Shown one piece after another: positions 15,707 through 24,253 of a DNA stretch of 64,000 nucleotides. The stretch spans positions 1-64,000 of the forward strand of contig CAZDET010000024.1 of assembly GCA_964504335.1 (NCBI GenBank). Direction: 5' to 3'. The notes under the pieces are model-generated. The model was not told where the DNA came from. It did no database searches and saw nothing but the letters and a program-made list of their open reading frames with translations. The DNA comes from CAZDET01 sp964504335. GTDB taxonomy: Bacteria > Bacteroidota > Bacteroidia > Chitinophagales > Saprospiraceae. The position numbers were made by a program, and so were the translations under genes. Numbering within the stretch: position 1 is the stretch's first letter; every line of letters begins with the position of its first letter.

Positions 15707-16621
15707 ATGAAACGAATCTGTACCATCGCATTATTCGGGATGATCGGGATGGCCGTAGCCTATACCCAGCCGACCGTCCCGAATTATTCCCACGTCACCG
15801 GTACCGGGGTGTATATGCAACCTCCGGGGGGCTTCGAGCCGGCCATCGACTTTGCCGGGTTCCAACTCGGTGAGGGAGCGCTGATCAGTGTCCGGCAGCA
15901 ATTGGAGGCAAATTTTGCAATGGAGCGGATATCGTTTAACGCGGATCATTTCGAAGCAAGTGGGTTTACGGTACTCGGAATCGAGGAAGTAACTATCGAT
16001 GATCGCCCTGGACTGCTAGCCACCCTGGAATCCAACGGGCGTGCGCGTATCTACGAGTTACTCTTTGGTGATGCCTCTTTCGTGGTAAATGTCTCCGCCC
16101 TCTATCCCATCGAGCAGGAAGGACTTGGTCGGGCGATCAAATCTGCCCTGTTGGGGGTCAAGTTCGAGTTGGAGACGGGGCCCTACGACGATACCTTTTT
16201 CTCACTCGACGATTCCACCACCAAGTTGCAGTTTGCCGACTTTGCCAATGATGCGTGGATATTTTCAGAAGATGGGAGCATTAAGGTACCGAAGGGGCAC
16301 CCCGTGCTGATCGTGCGTGCGCTCGAGCTGGATCAGGTGGAGTCTCCTCGTTTGATCTGCCACGAACTTTTTGCGGAATCGCGGTCGTTCGGTTTGGTAA
16401 ACATCGAAAACATCCGTAGCCGGCGGTCGGAAATTGACGGGCGACCGGCCTTCGAACTAATGGGGAAAGGAGAGCAGCTCTCCGGAGGTACGGGGTTTCT
16501 ATATGTTAGTGCAGTGGGGACCGGCCGCCAGTTTGTGTTGTTTCAGGCGGTTATCGAAAATCCCCATTTTGATCCTAACTCCATTCGGGAGTTGATCAAG
16601 ACCTTAAAGTTTACGGATTAA
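15707..16621 (+). CDS. Secreted protein of unknown function
   Basis: The product has 304 residues from ATG 15707. The upstream in-frame ATG 15671 would add 12 residues ahead of a good signal peptide (MKRICTIALFGMIGMAVAYTQ), so the later start is preferred. The mature protein has two similar-sized halves of mixed strand and helix: ISVRQQLEANFAMERISFNADHFEASGF with LLFGDASFVVNVSALYPIEQ, then a second half ending FVLFQAVIENPHFDPNSIRELIKTLKF. No named domain is recognised. Its stop overlaps the stop of the convergent DUF779 gene (TTAA), so no separate terminator lies between them. Confidence 0.65.
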   Translation: MKRICTIALFGMIGMAVAYTQPTVPNYSHVTGTGVYMQPPGGFEPAIDFAGFQLGEGALISVRQQLEANFAMERISFNADHFEASGFTVLGIEEVTIDDRPGLLATLESNGRARIYELLFGDASFVVNVSALYPIEQEGLGRAIKSALLGVKFELETGPYDDTFFSLDDSTTKLQFADFANDAWIFSEDGSIKVPKGHPVLIVRALELDQVESPRLICHELFAESRSFGLVNIENIRSRRSEIDGRPAFELMGKGEQLSGGTGFLYVSAVGTGRQFVLFQAVIENPHFDPNSIRELIKTLKFTD

Positions 16622-16983
16622 ACTTCCTGCTTCGCCAGGCTTTGTTCCTCTTCGGGAGTGAGCAAGCGCGACCGAATGATAAAACGCAAGCCCATTGGGA
16701 TTTCGAGGCTGAAGCTGGACCCCCGCCCGGGCACCACATCTACCGTCAGGTGGGTGTGTTTCCAATAGTCGTACTGGAATTTAGACATGTAGAAGGGGCA
16801 TCCGTGCACTTCTCCCATCAATATATCCGAATCGTCGAGCATCAACTCGCCTTTTTCAAAGCACATCGGGGAGGAACCATCGCAGCATCCGCCACTTTGA
16901 TGAAACATCAATTCGCCGTGCCGATCGCGCAATTGGTCAATTACGTCTTTCGCCTTTTCGGTACAAGATACGCGTGTGGCCAT
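16618..16983 (-). CDS. DUF779 protein associated with aldehyde dehydrogenase
   Basis: The product has 121 residues, normal for DUF779. The core is MFHQSGGCCDGSSPMCF, with a Cys pair plus third Cys, then GELMLDDSDILMGEVHGCPFYMSKFQYDYWKHTHLTVDVVPGRGSSFSLE and LRFIIRSRLLTPEE. DUF779 genes commonly lie next to NAD-dependent aldehyde dehydrogenases, as here (84 bp downstream of one). The conserved Cys and His may bind a metal. Its biochemical role is not established; a link to acetaldehyde or similar aldehyde oxidation is inferred from neighbourhood. Confidence 0.88.
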   Translation of the reverse strand: MATRVSCTEKAKDVIDQLRDRHGELMFHQSGGCCDGSSPMCFEKGELMLDDSDILMGEVHGCPFYMSKFQYDYWKHTHLTVDVVPGRGSSFSLEIPMGLRFIIRSRLLTPEEEQSLAKQEV

Positions 16984-17067
16984 TTCAGTTGCTTTTTATG
17001 CAAAATAGCAAAGAACCGGATGGTATCATCCGATTCTCTGCGGGTTACATGGTCAGTAAGTGATTTC

Positions 17068-18594
17068 TTAGAAGAAGCCCATTGGTTTCTTGTCGTAGGA
17101 AATCAACATGTTTTTTGTTTGACGATAGTGATTGAGCATCATCTTGTGATTCTCCCGACCGATGCCTGATTTTTTGTAACCGCCGAACGGAGCGTGTGCG
17201 GGATACGTATGGTAATTATTTACCCACACCCGGCCGGCCTTGATGGCGCGGGAAATTTGGAAGGCCTGATGCATGTCGCGCGTCCAGACGCCGGCGCCTA
17301 GTCCGTAGAGGGTGTCGTTGGCAATTTCCAGGGCCTCCGCTTCGTCTTTGAAGGTCGTGACACAAACGACGGGGCCGAAGATTTCCTCCTGGAAGACGCG
17401 CATTTTGTTATTGCCCTTGAGTACGGTCGGCTTGATGTAGAAGCCACCTTCGAGGCCGTCGATGTAAGCGGGTTCGCCGCCGGTCAGCACTTCGCAGCCC
17501 TCTTCTTTGCCGATATTGATGTAGTTAATGATTTTCTCGTACTGGTCGTTCGAAGCTTGTGCCCCCATCATGGTGTCGCTTTCCATCGGATGGCCGAGCT
17601 TGATGGCTTCTACGCGCTCAATGACTCGTTTGATGAAAGGTTCGTAGATGCGCTCATCGACGAGGATGCGCGAAGGACACGTACAAACCTCCCCTTGATT
17701 GAGGGCAAACATAGCTGCTCCCTCCAGGCACTTGTCGAAGAAGTCGTCGTCGGCATCCATGATGCTCTTGAAGAAGATATTCGGCGATTTTCCGCCGAGC
17801 TCCAACGTCACGGGTACGATATTTTTGGATGCATACTGCATGATGAGCTGACCGGTAGTCGTTTCGCCGGTGAAGGCCACCTTCATGATGTCGGGGTGGG
17901 AGGCCAGGGGCTTTCCGGCCTCGATACCGAATCCATTGACCACGTTTAAGACGCCCTTCGGAAGCAAATCGGCGATGAGTTCGATCAGAATCAGAATGCC
18001 AACGGGCGTTTGTTCAGCGGGCTTGAGCACTACGCAGTTGCCGGCGGCCAACGCGGGGGCCAACTTCCAGGTGGCCATGAGGATGGGGAAGTTCCAGGGA
18101 ATGATCTGCCCGACTACACCCAGTGGTTCAAGGACGTTCATGGAAACCGTATTGGCATCCAGCTCACTGACGGTACCTTCCTCGGCGCGAATGACGCCGG
18201 CAAAATAGCGGAAGTGATCGATGGCGAGGGGAAGGTCGGCGGCCTTGGTTTCCCGAATAGCCTTGCCATTATCCCAGGTTTCGACCGTTGCCAGGGCATC
18301 GAGGTTGGCTTCCATGCGGTCTGCGATCTTCAGCAGGATGTTGCTGCGTTCGGTGGCAGAGGAATTGTTCCATTGCGGAGCAGCGGCCCAGGCGGCCTTT
18401 ACCGCTTTGTCGATGTCTTCTTTGGTGGAGCGAGGAATACGGGTCAGGGACTTTCCGTCTACCGGGGAGATATTTTCAAAATATTCTCCGTTGGTGGGGG
18501 CCACCCATTCTCCGCCGATGAAGTTTTCGTATTGTGCTTTGAATTGGGGCCGGGCAAGCGTCTGATCCGGCACGACGACAGTTTGGTGAGCCAT
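17068..18594 (-). CDS. NAD(P)-dependent aldehyde dehydrogenase
   Basis: The product has 508 residues from the ATG at 18594; a longer frame to 18720 lacks family similarity upstream. The standard ALDH fold is clear: YENFIGGEWVAPTNGEYFENISPVDGK, the NAD-binding IIPWNFPILMATWKLAPALAAGN, FTGETTTGQ, the general base Glu in VTLELGGKSPN and the nucleophile Cys in NQGEVCTCPSR. It ends with APFGGYKKSGIGRENHKMMLNHYRQTKN. This is closest in feel to acetaldehyde dehydrogenases of the ExaC/AldB type. With DUF779 downstream and an AraC regulator divergent, it forms an inducible aldehyde-oxidation unit. Confidence 0.92.
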   Translation of the reverse strand: MAHQTVVVPDQTLARPQFKAQYENFIGGEWVAPTNGEYFENISPVDGKSLTRIPRSTKEDIDKAVKAAWAAAPQWNNSSATERSNILLKIADRMEANLDALATVETWDNGKAIRETKAADLPLAIDHFRYFAGVIRAEEGTVSELDANTVSMNVLEPLGVVGQIIPWNFPILMATWKLAPALAAGNCVVLKPAEQTPVGILILIELIADLLPKGVLNVVNGFGIEAGKPLASHPDIMKVAFTGETTTGQLIMQYASKNIVPVTLELGGKSPNIFFKSIMDADDDFFDKCLEGAAMFALNQGEVCTCPSRILVDERIYEPFIKRVIERVEAIKLGHPMESDTMMGAQASNDQYEKIINYINIGKEEGCEVLTGGEPAYIDGLEGGFYIKPTVLKGNNKMRVFQEEIFGPVVCVTTFKDEAEALEIANDTLYGLGAGVWTRDMHQAFQISRAIKAGRVWVNNYHTYPAHAPFGGYKKSGIGRENHKMMLNHYRQTKNMLISYDKKPMGFF

Positions 18595-18673
18595 AGTTGG
18601 GTAATATTTAATGATAGGTATGATTTTTCTAACTGTGTAAATCAACCTATTCTCCCAACAAGACCCTTGCACG

Positions 18674-18703
18674 ATTCTACCATTAACCTGAAGAATCCTA
18701 CCA
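18674..18703. promoter_or_regulatory. Direct repeat spaced 21 bp, candidate AraC-type operator
   Basis: ATTCTACCA (18674-18682) and ATCCTACCA (18695-18703) are direct repeats whose starts are 21 bp apart, two helical turns. They lie in the 192-bp spacer between aldehyde dehydrogenase (start 18594) and the AraC-family gene (start 18787). AraC-family dimers bind direct repeats with this spacing, as in araI1-I2. On the dehydrogenase-coding strand the unit reads TGGTAGRAT. Confidence 0.55.
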
Positions 18704-18786
18704 AACCGGCTTTCTGACACTTAAATGAAATAAATGAACTGGTTTTTCTATTATTATAGACAATTATTTGTCGAAAACGCACCCCC

Positions 18787-19710
18787 TTGGAACTTCCCCT
18801 TGCATTAAACAGCCGACGTCGGTTAGAGACGCTGATCGAAAACCAGACCACCTACACACTGGAATCAGCGGAGTTATCCCTGTTCGAAACCCACCAGACG
18901 GTTCACAAGGTGCTATTGGATTTTGACCAGCCCGTACTGGCGAGCATGATTACGGGCAAGAAGGTCATGCGGCTAAGCGACAGGGAAGACTTTGACTTCC
19001 TGCCTGGCGAATCCATCCTGCTGCCGGCCGGTGAGTGGATGGGTATCGATTTTCCCGAAGCCAGTCTGGAAAACCCCACGAAGTGCCTGGCCATGACAAT
19101 TTCCGAAGAGAAAATCGTGGAAGTGATTGACTGGATGAATACCCATGCTCCCCGTTTGGATGGTCGTTGTTGGACCGCGTCGGATGCCTCGCTCCACTTT
19201 ACCAATGAAGTGGCCGTACATCAGATCATCCAGCGATTACTCTTTCTGTTTGCCGAAAATCACCCCTCCAAGGATACGTTTGTCGATTTGATGTTGCACG
19301 AATTGCTCATTCGCATCCTGCAATCCGAGAACGCCCATCAATTGAAGCAGGAGTCAACAGACACGGGTACCAACAATCGGATTGCATTTGTCTTAAACTA
19401 CATCCGGGAGAATATTACGTCCAAGATCGGAATCAAACAGCTCTGCAAAAAGGCCTGCATGAGCGAATCGCACTTCTACCGGGTGTTCAAAAGTGAACTG
19501 GGCCTTTCGCCCATAGAATACATCAATGAGGAGCGACTCAAACTGGCCGCGACCTTATTGCGCAATCCGGATAAGAAGGTAAACGAGGTGTATCTGGAAT
19601 GCGGATTCAACAGCCCTTCTTACTTCAATCGGGTCTTCAAGCGAAAGCACCGGGTTTCGCCTAAGGAGTTCCAGCTGCGCGTGGTGGAGATCGAGGAATT
19701 CGAATACTAA
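18787..19710 (+). CDS. AraC-family transcriptional regulator
   Basis: The product has 307 residues from a TTG codon; no in-frame ATG with plausible coding lies just upstream. The N-terminal half (about 1-190) is an AraC_N-type ligand domain (LIENQTTYTLESAELSLFETHQ, then DFDFLPGESILLPAGEWMGIDF). The C-terminal half (about 205-300) has two helix-turn-helix units: GIKQLCKKACMSESHFYRVFKSELGLSPIEYINEERL and VNEVYLECGFNSPSYFNRVFKRKHRVSPKEF. Divergent position suggests that it controls the aldehyde dehydrogenase and DUF779 pair through the 21-bp direct repeats. The inducer is probably an alcohol or aldehyde, by inference from context. Confidence 0.9.
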   Translation: MELPLALNSRRRLETLIENQTTYTLESAELSLFETHQTVHKVLLDFDQPVLASMITGKKVMRLSDREDFDFLPGESILLPAGEWMGIDFPEASLENPTKCLAMTISEEKIVEVIDWMNTHAPRLDGRCWTASDASLHFTNEVAVHQIIQRLLFLFAENHPSKDTFVDLMLHELLIRILQSENAHQLKQESTDTGTNNRIAFVLNYIRENITSKIGIKQLCKKACMSESHFYRVFKSELGLSPIEYINEERLKLAATLLRNPDKKVNEVYLECGFNSPSYFNRVFKRKHRVSPKEFQLRVVEIEEFEY

Positions 19711-20129
19711 TTGACGAGGGCTGCAAGAAATTCCGATGAGGGCAAACGCATTAAATGCCGGAGACGACCACTCCACTCGGCAGGACATAGCTTGGCACCT
19801 CGGCCCTCCGGCCGGTGGCTGGGCTCGGGGCGCCCCACACCATGTGGGTGGGTATATAATAAATGGCCCACCCACCTTACCTGCCAACCCTTGGGGCTAC
19901 AGGCAGCCGAGGCGCGCGCCATGCACGCGGCTACCAGCAATGGAAACGGCCGTGTGAAAAAGTGGGCTATTTTGAGAACGGCTGCCGCGTGGACAGCTAT
20001 TGAATGGTGCTGCAAAGATACTTACTTAGCACCTAACAAGCAAGCCCTGATTTGCTCCAACTCCAAAAACTCCTACTCCGACCATTTTGATGCGTTTGCC
20101 CTAAATTCCGATGCATAGATGGCGGAGAT
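19711..20129. other. 419-bp intergenic region between converging genes
   Basis: The AraC regulator and the phytase gene converge on this stretch. It holds copy A of the GC-rich dispersed element (about 19805-19961). The open frame across it (19711-20118) has a composition unlike the neighbouring proteins and follows the repeat, so it is not called as a gene. The last 150 bp show nothing recognisable. Confidence 0.55.
19805..19961 (+). repeat. GC-rich dispersed intergenic element, copy A
   Basis: The central stem is GTGGGTGGG (19844-19852) with CCCACCCAC (19867-19875) around a 14-nt AT-rich loop. It is followed by a second hairpin, CTGCC (19881-19885) with GGCAG (19902-19906), that has an inner CCC/GGG. 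A shared left flank ends in CACACCAT and a shared right flank has CACGC, then ACGGCCGT and an A run. It aligns along its length with the reverse complement of 61712-61850, with the same order of blocks. The + orientation keeps all stem pairs in both copies when G-U is allowed. Confidence 0.75.
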
Positions 20130-21272
20130 CTACCGGAATAACAGTTGAATCTTGCGCCAATCCACCAGCTTAAAATTCTGGGGTAGAGCCGTGTCCCCGT
20201 CCGTATTGAAACCATCCTGAACGATGAGCAGACCATTTGGAAATAATGGGCTTAGGCTATCGCTCACCACCTCTACACCATCGGTCTCCTCTGCGCCGTC
20301 AACTCCTTCGGAAGGACCAATTTTGAAGCTTCCGAGGTAGGATTGGTCCTGCCGATCAAACAGGGCGTAGGAGAAGTTGCCCTGGCTACTCGCAATCAGA
20401 TAGCCTCCTGCCCCAATCTCGTAGATGGCTAGCCCCTCAATATCGTAGACAATAGCAGCATTAGTCGAATCGCTCCTGGGCACCAATGTCTTTTCGGAAG
20501 AGGAGTCCGGCTCGGCCGCAACCTGCCAAATGCCCCGGTTTTCTTCCCCGACGTAGAGCGTTTGGTAAAAAGCATCCACTACCATACCCTCTACCTGGCT
20601 GTCGAATTGCAGTTCGCGGACGAGCCGCAGATCAATAAGACTATCCCCTGCAGCTTGGAGCAAGTATTGCTGGACCCGGCCATTTTTCGCGTTCGCTATG
20701 GCGTAAACCTCCTTGGTGATCGGACTCTGGTAAAAGCAAAACCCGTAAATGTCGTCCATCTGGGTGGTATCCATCAGAAAGGGCCGTGCCGATATGTCCT
20801 GGAGGTCGCCCGTCTGCGGGTCGATCCGAAAGATATCGATAGATTGATCCGACCGGTTACTCCCGCCGAGTAGATCCATCCGCTGCTCCCCGAGTTCAAA
20901 TTCGTAGGCTACATCGATGTTGTTGATGTTCCCGACCGCAAAATAATTTAGCTCGTTGCCGGACAGGTCGTAGACGGCAATACCCCCTCGTTTATTGGAC
21001 CCGAAAATTTTGGAGCGAGCGGGATTTTCCCGGTCGATCCAGATGGCTGGGTCATCTGCTGCATCTTCTCCCTGAAGTGCCTGCACGGCTTCGGTTTCCA
21101 CGTCGGGAGTGACCGAAAGCGGGATGGTCTTCTGGAGACGTCGGGAGGCCTCGTACTCCAATGAATCCAACATTGCTTCGGAAGGGGGGGGCTCTTCCGG
21201 AATTTCCTGATTACAGGTGGCTACCCACAACGCCAGCAGCAGGCAAGGAATAAAGAAATTCGATCGCTTCAT
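20130..21272 (-). CDS. Beta-propeller phytase (3-phytase family), probable lipoprotein
   Basis: The product has 380 residues from the ATG at 21272, which overlaps the stop of the TonB receptor (TAATG), implying coupling. The N-terminus looks like a lipoprotein signal (FIPCLLLALWVATCNQE, Cys about 20). The propeller motifs are DDPAIWIDRENPARSKIFGSNKRGG, YFAVGNINNIDVAYEFELG, DLLGGSNRSDQSIDIFRIDPQTG, YGFCFYQSPITKEVYAIANAKNG, VEGMVVDAFYQTLYVGEENRGIW, DIEGLAIYEIGAGGYLIASSQG and DGVEVVSDSLSPLFPNGLLIVQDG. The acidic clusters fit calcium-dependent hydrolysis of phytate to lower inositol phosphates plus phosphate. It likely sits on the outer membrane beside its receptor. Confidence 0.92.
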   Translation of the reverse strand: MKRSNFFIPCLLLALWVATCNQEIPEEPPPSEAMLDSLEYEASRRLQKTIPLSVTPDVETEAVQALQGEDAADDPAIWIDRENPARSKIFGSNKRGGIAVYDLSGNELNYFAVGNINNIDVAYEFELGEQRMDLLGGSNRSDQSIDIFRIDPQTGDLQDISARPFLMDTTQMDDIYGFCFYQSPITKEVYAIANAKNGRVQQYLLQAAGDSLIDLRLVRELQFDSQVEGMVVDAFYQTLYVGEENRGIWQVAAEPDSSSEKTLVPRSDSTNAAIVYDIEGLAIYEIGAGGYLIASSQGNFSYALFDRQDQSYLGSFKIGPSEGVDGAEETDGVEVVSDSLSPLFPNGLLIVQDGFNTDGDTALPQNFKLVDWRKIQLLFR

Positions 21273-24142
21273 TAGTAAGTAAGTTTGAAGCCTACCCGCG
21301 CCCACCAGGAGTAATATTCAGATTGCTGGGTGAGATCCTCCTGTCCGAGATAAAGTCGGAGCGGAGTGTCGATGATATTGAGAACATCCGCAAACACATT
21401 GATGTGGCGAGTAATCTGGTAGTTCGTGGTGAAGTCGAGTCGGAGAGACGAGTCGAAGTACTCGTCCAAATCCGGATCGGCACCGAGCTGGAAGAGGAAA
21501 TCATCCTGATAGTTGGCCGTAAGGCGTGCGAAAAAGCGATCGGCATCATAAAAAAGGGCCAGGTTGGCGGCGTGGGGAGACTGACCGGGTAGGGGAAGCG
21601 TCTCCTCCGCATCGGTTGTGGTGTTGACGGTCAATTCTTCTTCCCCAAATTGGACGATAGCATCGGCGAAGTTGGCTGATACGCGCTCCTTGATGCGGGC
21701 CTCGGAATAGGTATAGGTGTAGTTAGTGTAGATGCCAAAGTTGCTCCAGAAACTCGGTAGGAAATCGAATTTGAACTGAGCTTGCAGTTCAGCCCCGTAC
21801 ACCCGGGCCGAAATACCGTTTACAGCTTGAGTGATTTCTACGAGCGGGCAGGCGCTGAAATCTTCACATTCGTGGGCGAAGCGCTTGAAGAAGAAGATGA
21901 AGTCTTGAATGTTTTTATAGAATACTCCTCCAGACAAGATGCTACGCCGATAGTAGCGCTCAGCCAGTAAGTCGATATTGAGAGAGAGCGGGTAATCCAA
22001 ATTGGGATTGCCAAACTTGACCTCCTCGCGGTCCTGTTCGCGGTAAGGGATCACGTCCTCGAAATTGGGGCGGGAGTAGGAATAGGTAAGGCCAGCTCGT
22101 AGGTTGATCTTTTCATTCAGGGCATAACGCGCTTGAAACTGGGGCAGCACGAAGGTGTGGGTTCGCTCGTCGGTGAGGGTATCGATACCGACGAAGCGTC
22201 CGCGATCCAGTAAGATGTTTCGACCGACGTAGTCGATATCTGTATGTTCCATCCGCACGCCCCCGATGAGCATCAGCTTGCCGAAATCCTGCCGGACCAT
22301 GCCGTAGCCGGCGTAGATAATTTCTTCGGCTTCGTAATCTTCTCCGAAGGAAGCCACCCGGGTACCCGTTCGGTCGATAATAAAAAACTGCGGATAGGAC
22401 TCGTAGAAATCCCGCAGCAGTTTCGGGGAGGGCATGAATTCGAGCAGATAGCCTTCTCCGAGCAAATCCGTGTCGCGAAATCCGTCATTGACGGTCGTTA
22501 GGCTGAGGGGCGGTCCTTCACCGGGATAGATATTAGAGGTTTGAAAATACGCGCCGAGATTCAGGGCTCGGATGTCCCGGTCTTTTTGTTTATACCGAAT
22601 TTTTCCGCCGACTTTAAAGTAGCCGTCGGTAGCGCCCGGTAAAAAGAAGGGGATGCTTAGATTGACGCGAGGGGTAAAGTTTTGGTCGGTTACTTCCGTG
22701 TCTTCGAATAGTAATTCCTCCAGTTCAAATTCATCGTAGTTGGTGGCATTTACCGCGTTGCTGGGCACCGGGAAAGTAGCTCTCGGAAAATCGGGATCGG
22801 ATAGGTCAAAATCGATATTGATTGCCTGGCCGGGGCTGTCGAAGACGGCTTCCAGCTTGTCGGGTTCTAATTCCCGGGCGTAGGCATAAAACAGCTGGTA
22901 ATCGAGCGTTGCCTGGCCAATCCGGTGTTCGCCACCTAGCGCCAGGGTGCTGAGTTCCTGCCGCTTGACGCGTTCACGGACATCGTGGTTCACACCTCCA
23001 AAGAGGTAAAAAGTAGCCGATACGGCATCATCGAGTTCGTATATCAGGCGCCGTCGTGTTTCGTCGTCCGTAAAGCTGTTATACATGCCCTGGAGGTAAA
23101 TGCGGGAGTTTTCGTTGAAGCGAAGGTCCATTGAAGGGCTCACGCCAATGCGCGTGCGCACCAGATCGTAGTGGCGCAGTTGCACCTCGCGATACTGCAC
23201 GAAGAAGTTTTCCCGTCCGGCATCCTGACTCCCGAAAAAAGGTCCTTTCACGAAATCAAACTCCAGATTATCGGAGCCACGCTCGTTGCGGAAGTAGCTG
23301 GAGTTGATGTGGAATCCAAATTTACCGTAGCGCTGACCGTAAGAAAACTGCGCCTGATAGTTGGGGGTCTGTCGGATATTGGCGTAGCCACCGGAAAGGG
23401 TGAGTCGTACCTCCGGGTCGGGGCCGGCCGCCTCCTTGGTTTTGATATTGACATTACCGGCAATCCCGTCGGCATCCATATCGGGGGTTAGTACTTTGGT
23501 AACCTCGATCGATTCGATCTGGTCGCTGGGGATGATATCTAGGCCGACATAGCGCACGTTGCCCTCGGGCGAAGGGATTTGCTCGCCGTTGACCTGGAAA
23601 GTGGTGAGTTCGGGGGGGGTGCCGCGCAACTGCACGAAACGACCTTCTCCCTGATCGCGTTGCAAGGTGATGCCGGGAATCCGTTGCAGTACTTCCGCTG
23701 CATTGAGATCGGGAAAGGTCGCGATCTGCTCGGCGGAAATAATATTCTTAATGCTCTCGGCCTGTTTCTGTTCGATCATGGCCTGGATGGTGCCACCGGC
23801 CTGGCCCCGGACGGTTACTTCCTCGAGAGAAAATTCGGATTCATTCATGCTAATGCGAATAGAACGGGTCGCATTGCTTCGCAAGTCGAGCGTTTGTCGG
23901 TAGGAGCGATATCCGAGATAGGAAATGACGAGGGTAACCCGGGGTGAAGAAATGTCGTCAATTCGAAACTGCCCCTGCTCATCAGTATTGGTACCAAGAG
24001 TGGTGCCCTCGATTGCTACGGCGGCGGAAGCCATTGGTTGTCCGGTCTTGGCATCCAATACCTGGCCGCTTACAGAATAGGATTGGGCAACTGCAACCAG
24101 ACTAAGTCCCAAGAAAAAACAGAAGAGAAGTGGGCGTATCAT
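21272..24142 (-). CDS. TonB-dependent receptor paired with phytase
   Basis: The product has 956 residues. A signal peptide (1-19) leads to a carboxypeptidase-regulatory-like domain (about 22-108: SVSGQVLDAKTGQPMASAAVAIEGTTLGTNTDEQGQFRI). A plug follows (about 125-235: IISAEQIATFPDLNAAEVLQRIPGITLQRDQGEG, IESIEVTKVLTPDMDADGIAGNVNIKTK), and a 22-strand barrel ends in WARVGFKLTY. It belongs to the large receptor group that carries IATFPDLNAAEVLQRIPG. Coupling to phytase (1-bp overlap) suggests uptake of inositol phosphates or products of phytate breakdown, an inference from context. No SusD partner is present. Confidence 0.93.
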   Translation of the reverse strand: MIRPLLFCFFLGLSLVAVAQSYSVSGQVLDAKTGQPMASAAVAIEGTTLGTNTDEQGQFRIDDISSPRVTLVISYLGYRSYRQTLDLRSNATRSIRISMNESEFSLEEVTVRGQAGGTIQAMIEQKQAESIKNIISAEQIATFPDLNAAEVLQRIPGITLQRDQGEGRFVQLRGTPPELTTFQVNGEQIPSPEGNVRYVGLDIIPSDQIESIEVTKVLTPDMDADGIAGNVNIKTKEAAGPDPEVRLTLSGGYANIRQTPNYQAQFSYGQRYGKFGFHINSSYFRNERGSDNLEFDFVKGPFFGSQDAGRENFFVQYREVQLRHYDLVRTRIGVSPSMDLRFNENSRIYLQGMYNSFTDDETRRRLIYELDDAVSATFYLFGGVNHDVRERVKRQELSTLALGGEHRIGQATLDYQLFYAYARELEPDKLEAVFDSPGQAINIDFDLSDPDFPRATFPVPSNAVNATNYDEFELEELLFEDTEVTDQNFTPRVNLSIPFFLPGATDGYFKVGGKIRYKQKDRDIRALNLGAYFQTSNIYPGEGPPLSLTTVNDGFRDTDLLGEGYLLEFMPSPKLLRDFYESYPQFFIIDRTGTRVASFGEDYEAEEIIYAGYGMVRQDFGKLMLIGGVRMEHTDIDYVGRNILLDRGRFVGIDTLTDERTHTFVLPQFQARYALNEKINLRAGLTYSYSRPNFEDVIPYREQDREEVKFGNPNLDYPLSLNIDLLAERYYRRSILSGGVFYKNIQDFIFFFKRFAHECEDFSACPLVEITQAVNGISARVYGAELQAQFKFDFLPSFWSNFGIYTNYTYTYSEARIKERVSANFADAIVQFGEEELTVNTTTDAEETLPLPGQSPHAANLALFYDADRFFARLTANYQDDFLFQLGADPDLDEYFDSSLRLDFTTNYQITRHINVFADVLNIIDTPLRLYLGQEDLTQQSEYYSWWARVGFKLTY

Positions 24143-24253
24143 ATTCGAGTGGGTAAGAAGGTGGGAGGTAAGGCATTCAAAGAGGACGCCTTACCTCCCA
24201 AATTTATAGATACGTATTGAATTACAGCGACTTGAAAATGTAGTGATGAATTA

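Noticed and set aside
19711..20118. 135-codon plus-strand frame after the AraC gene
   Set aside because: It reads through repeat copy A and has a composition determined by the repeat; no signal of coding.
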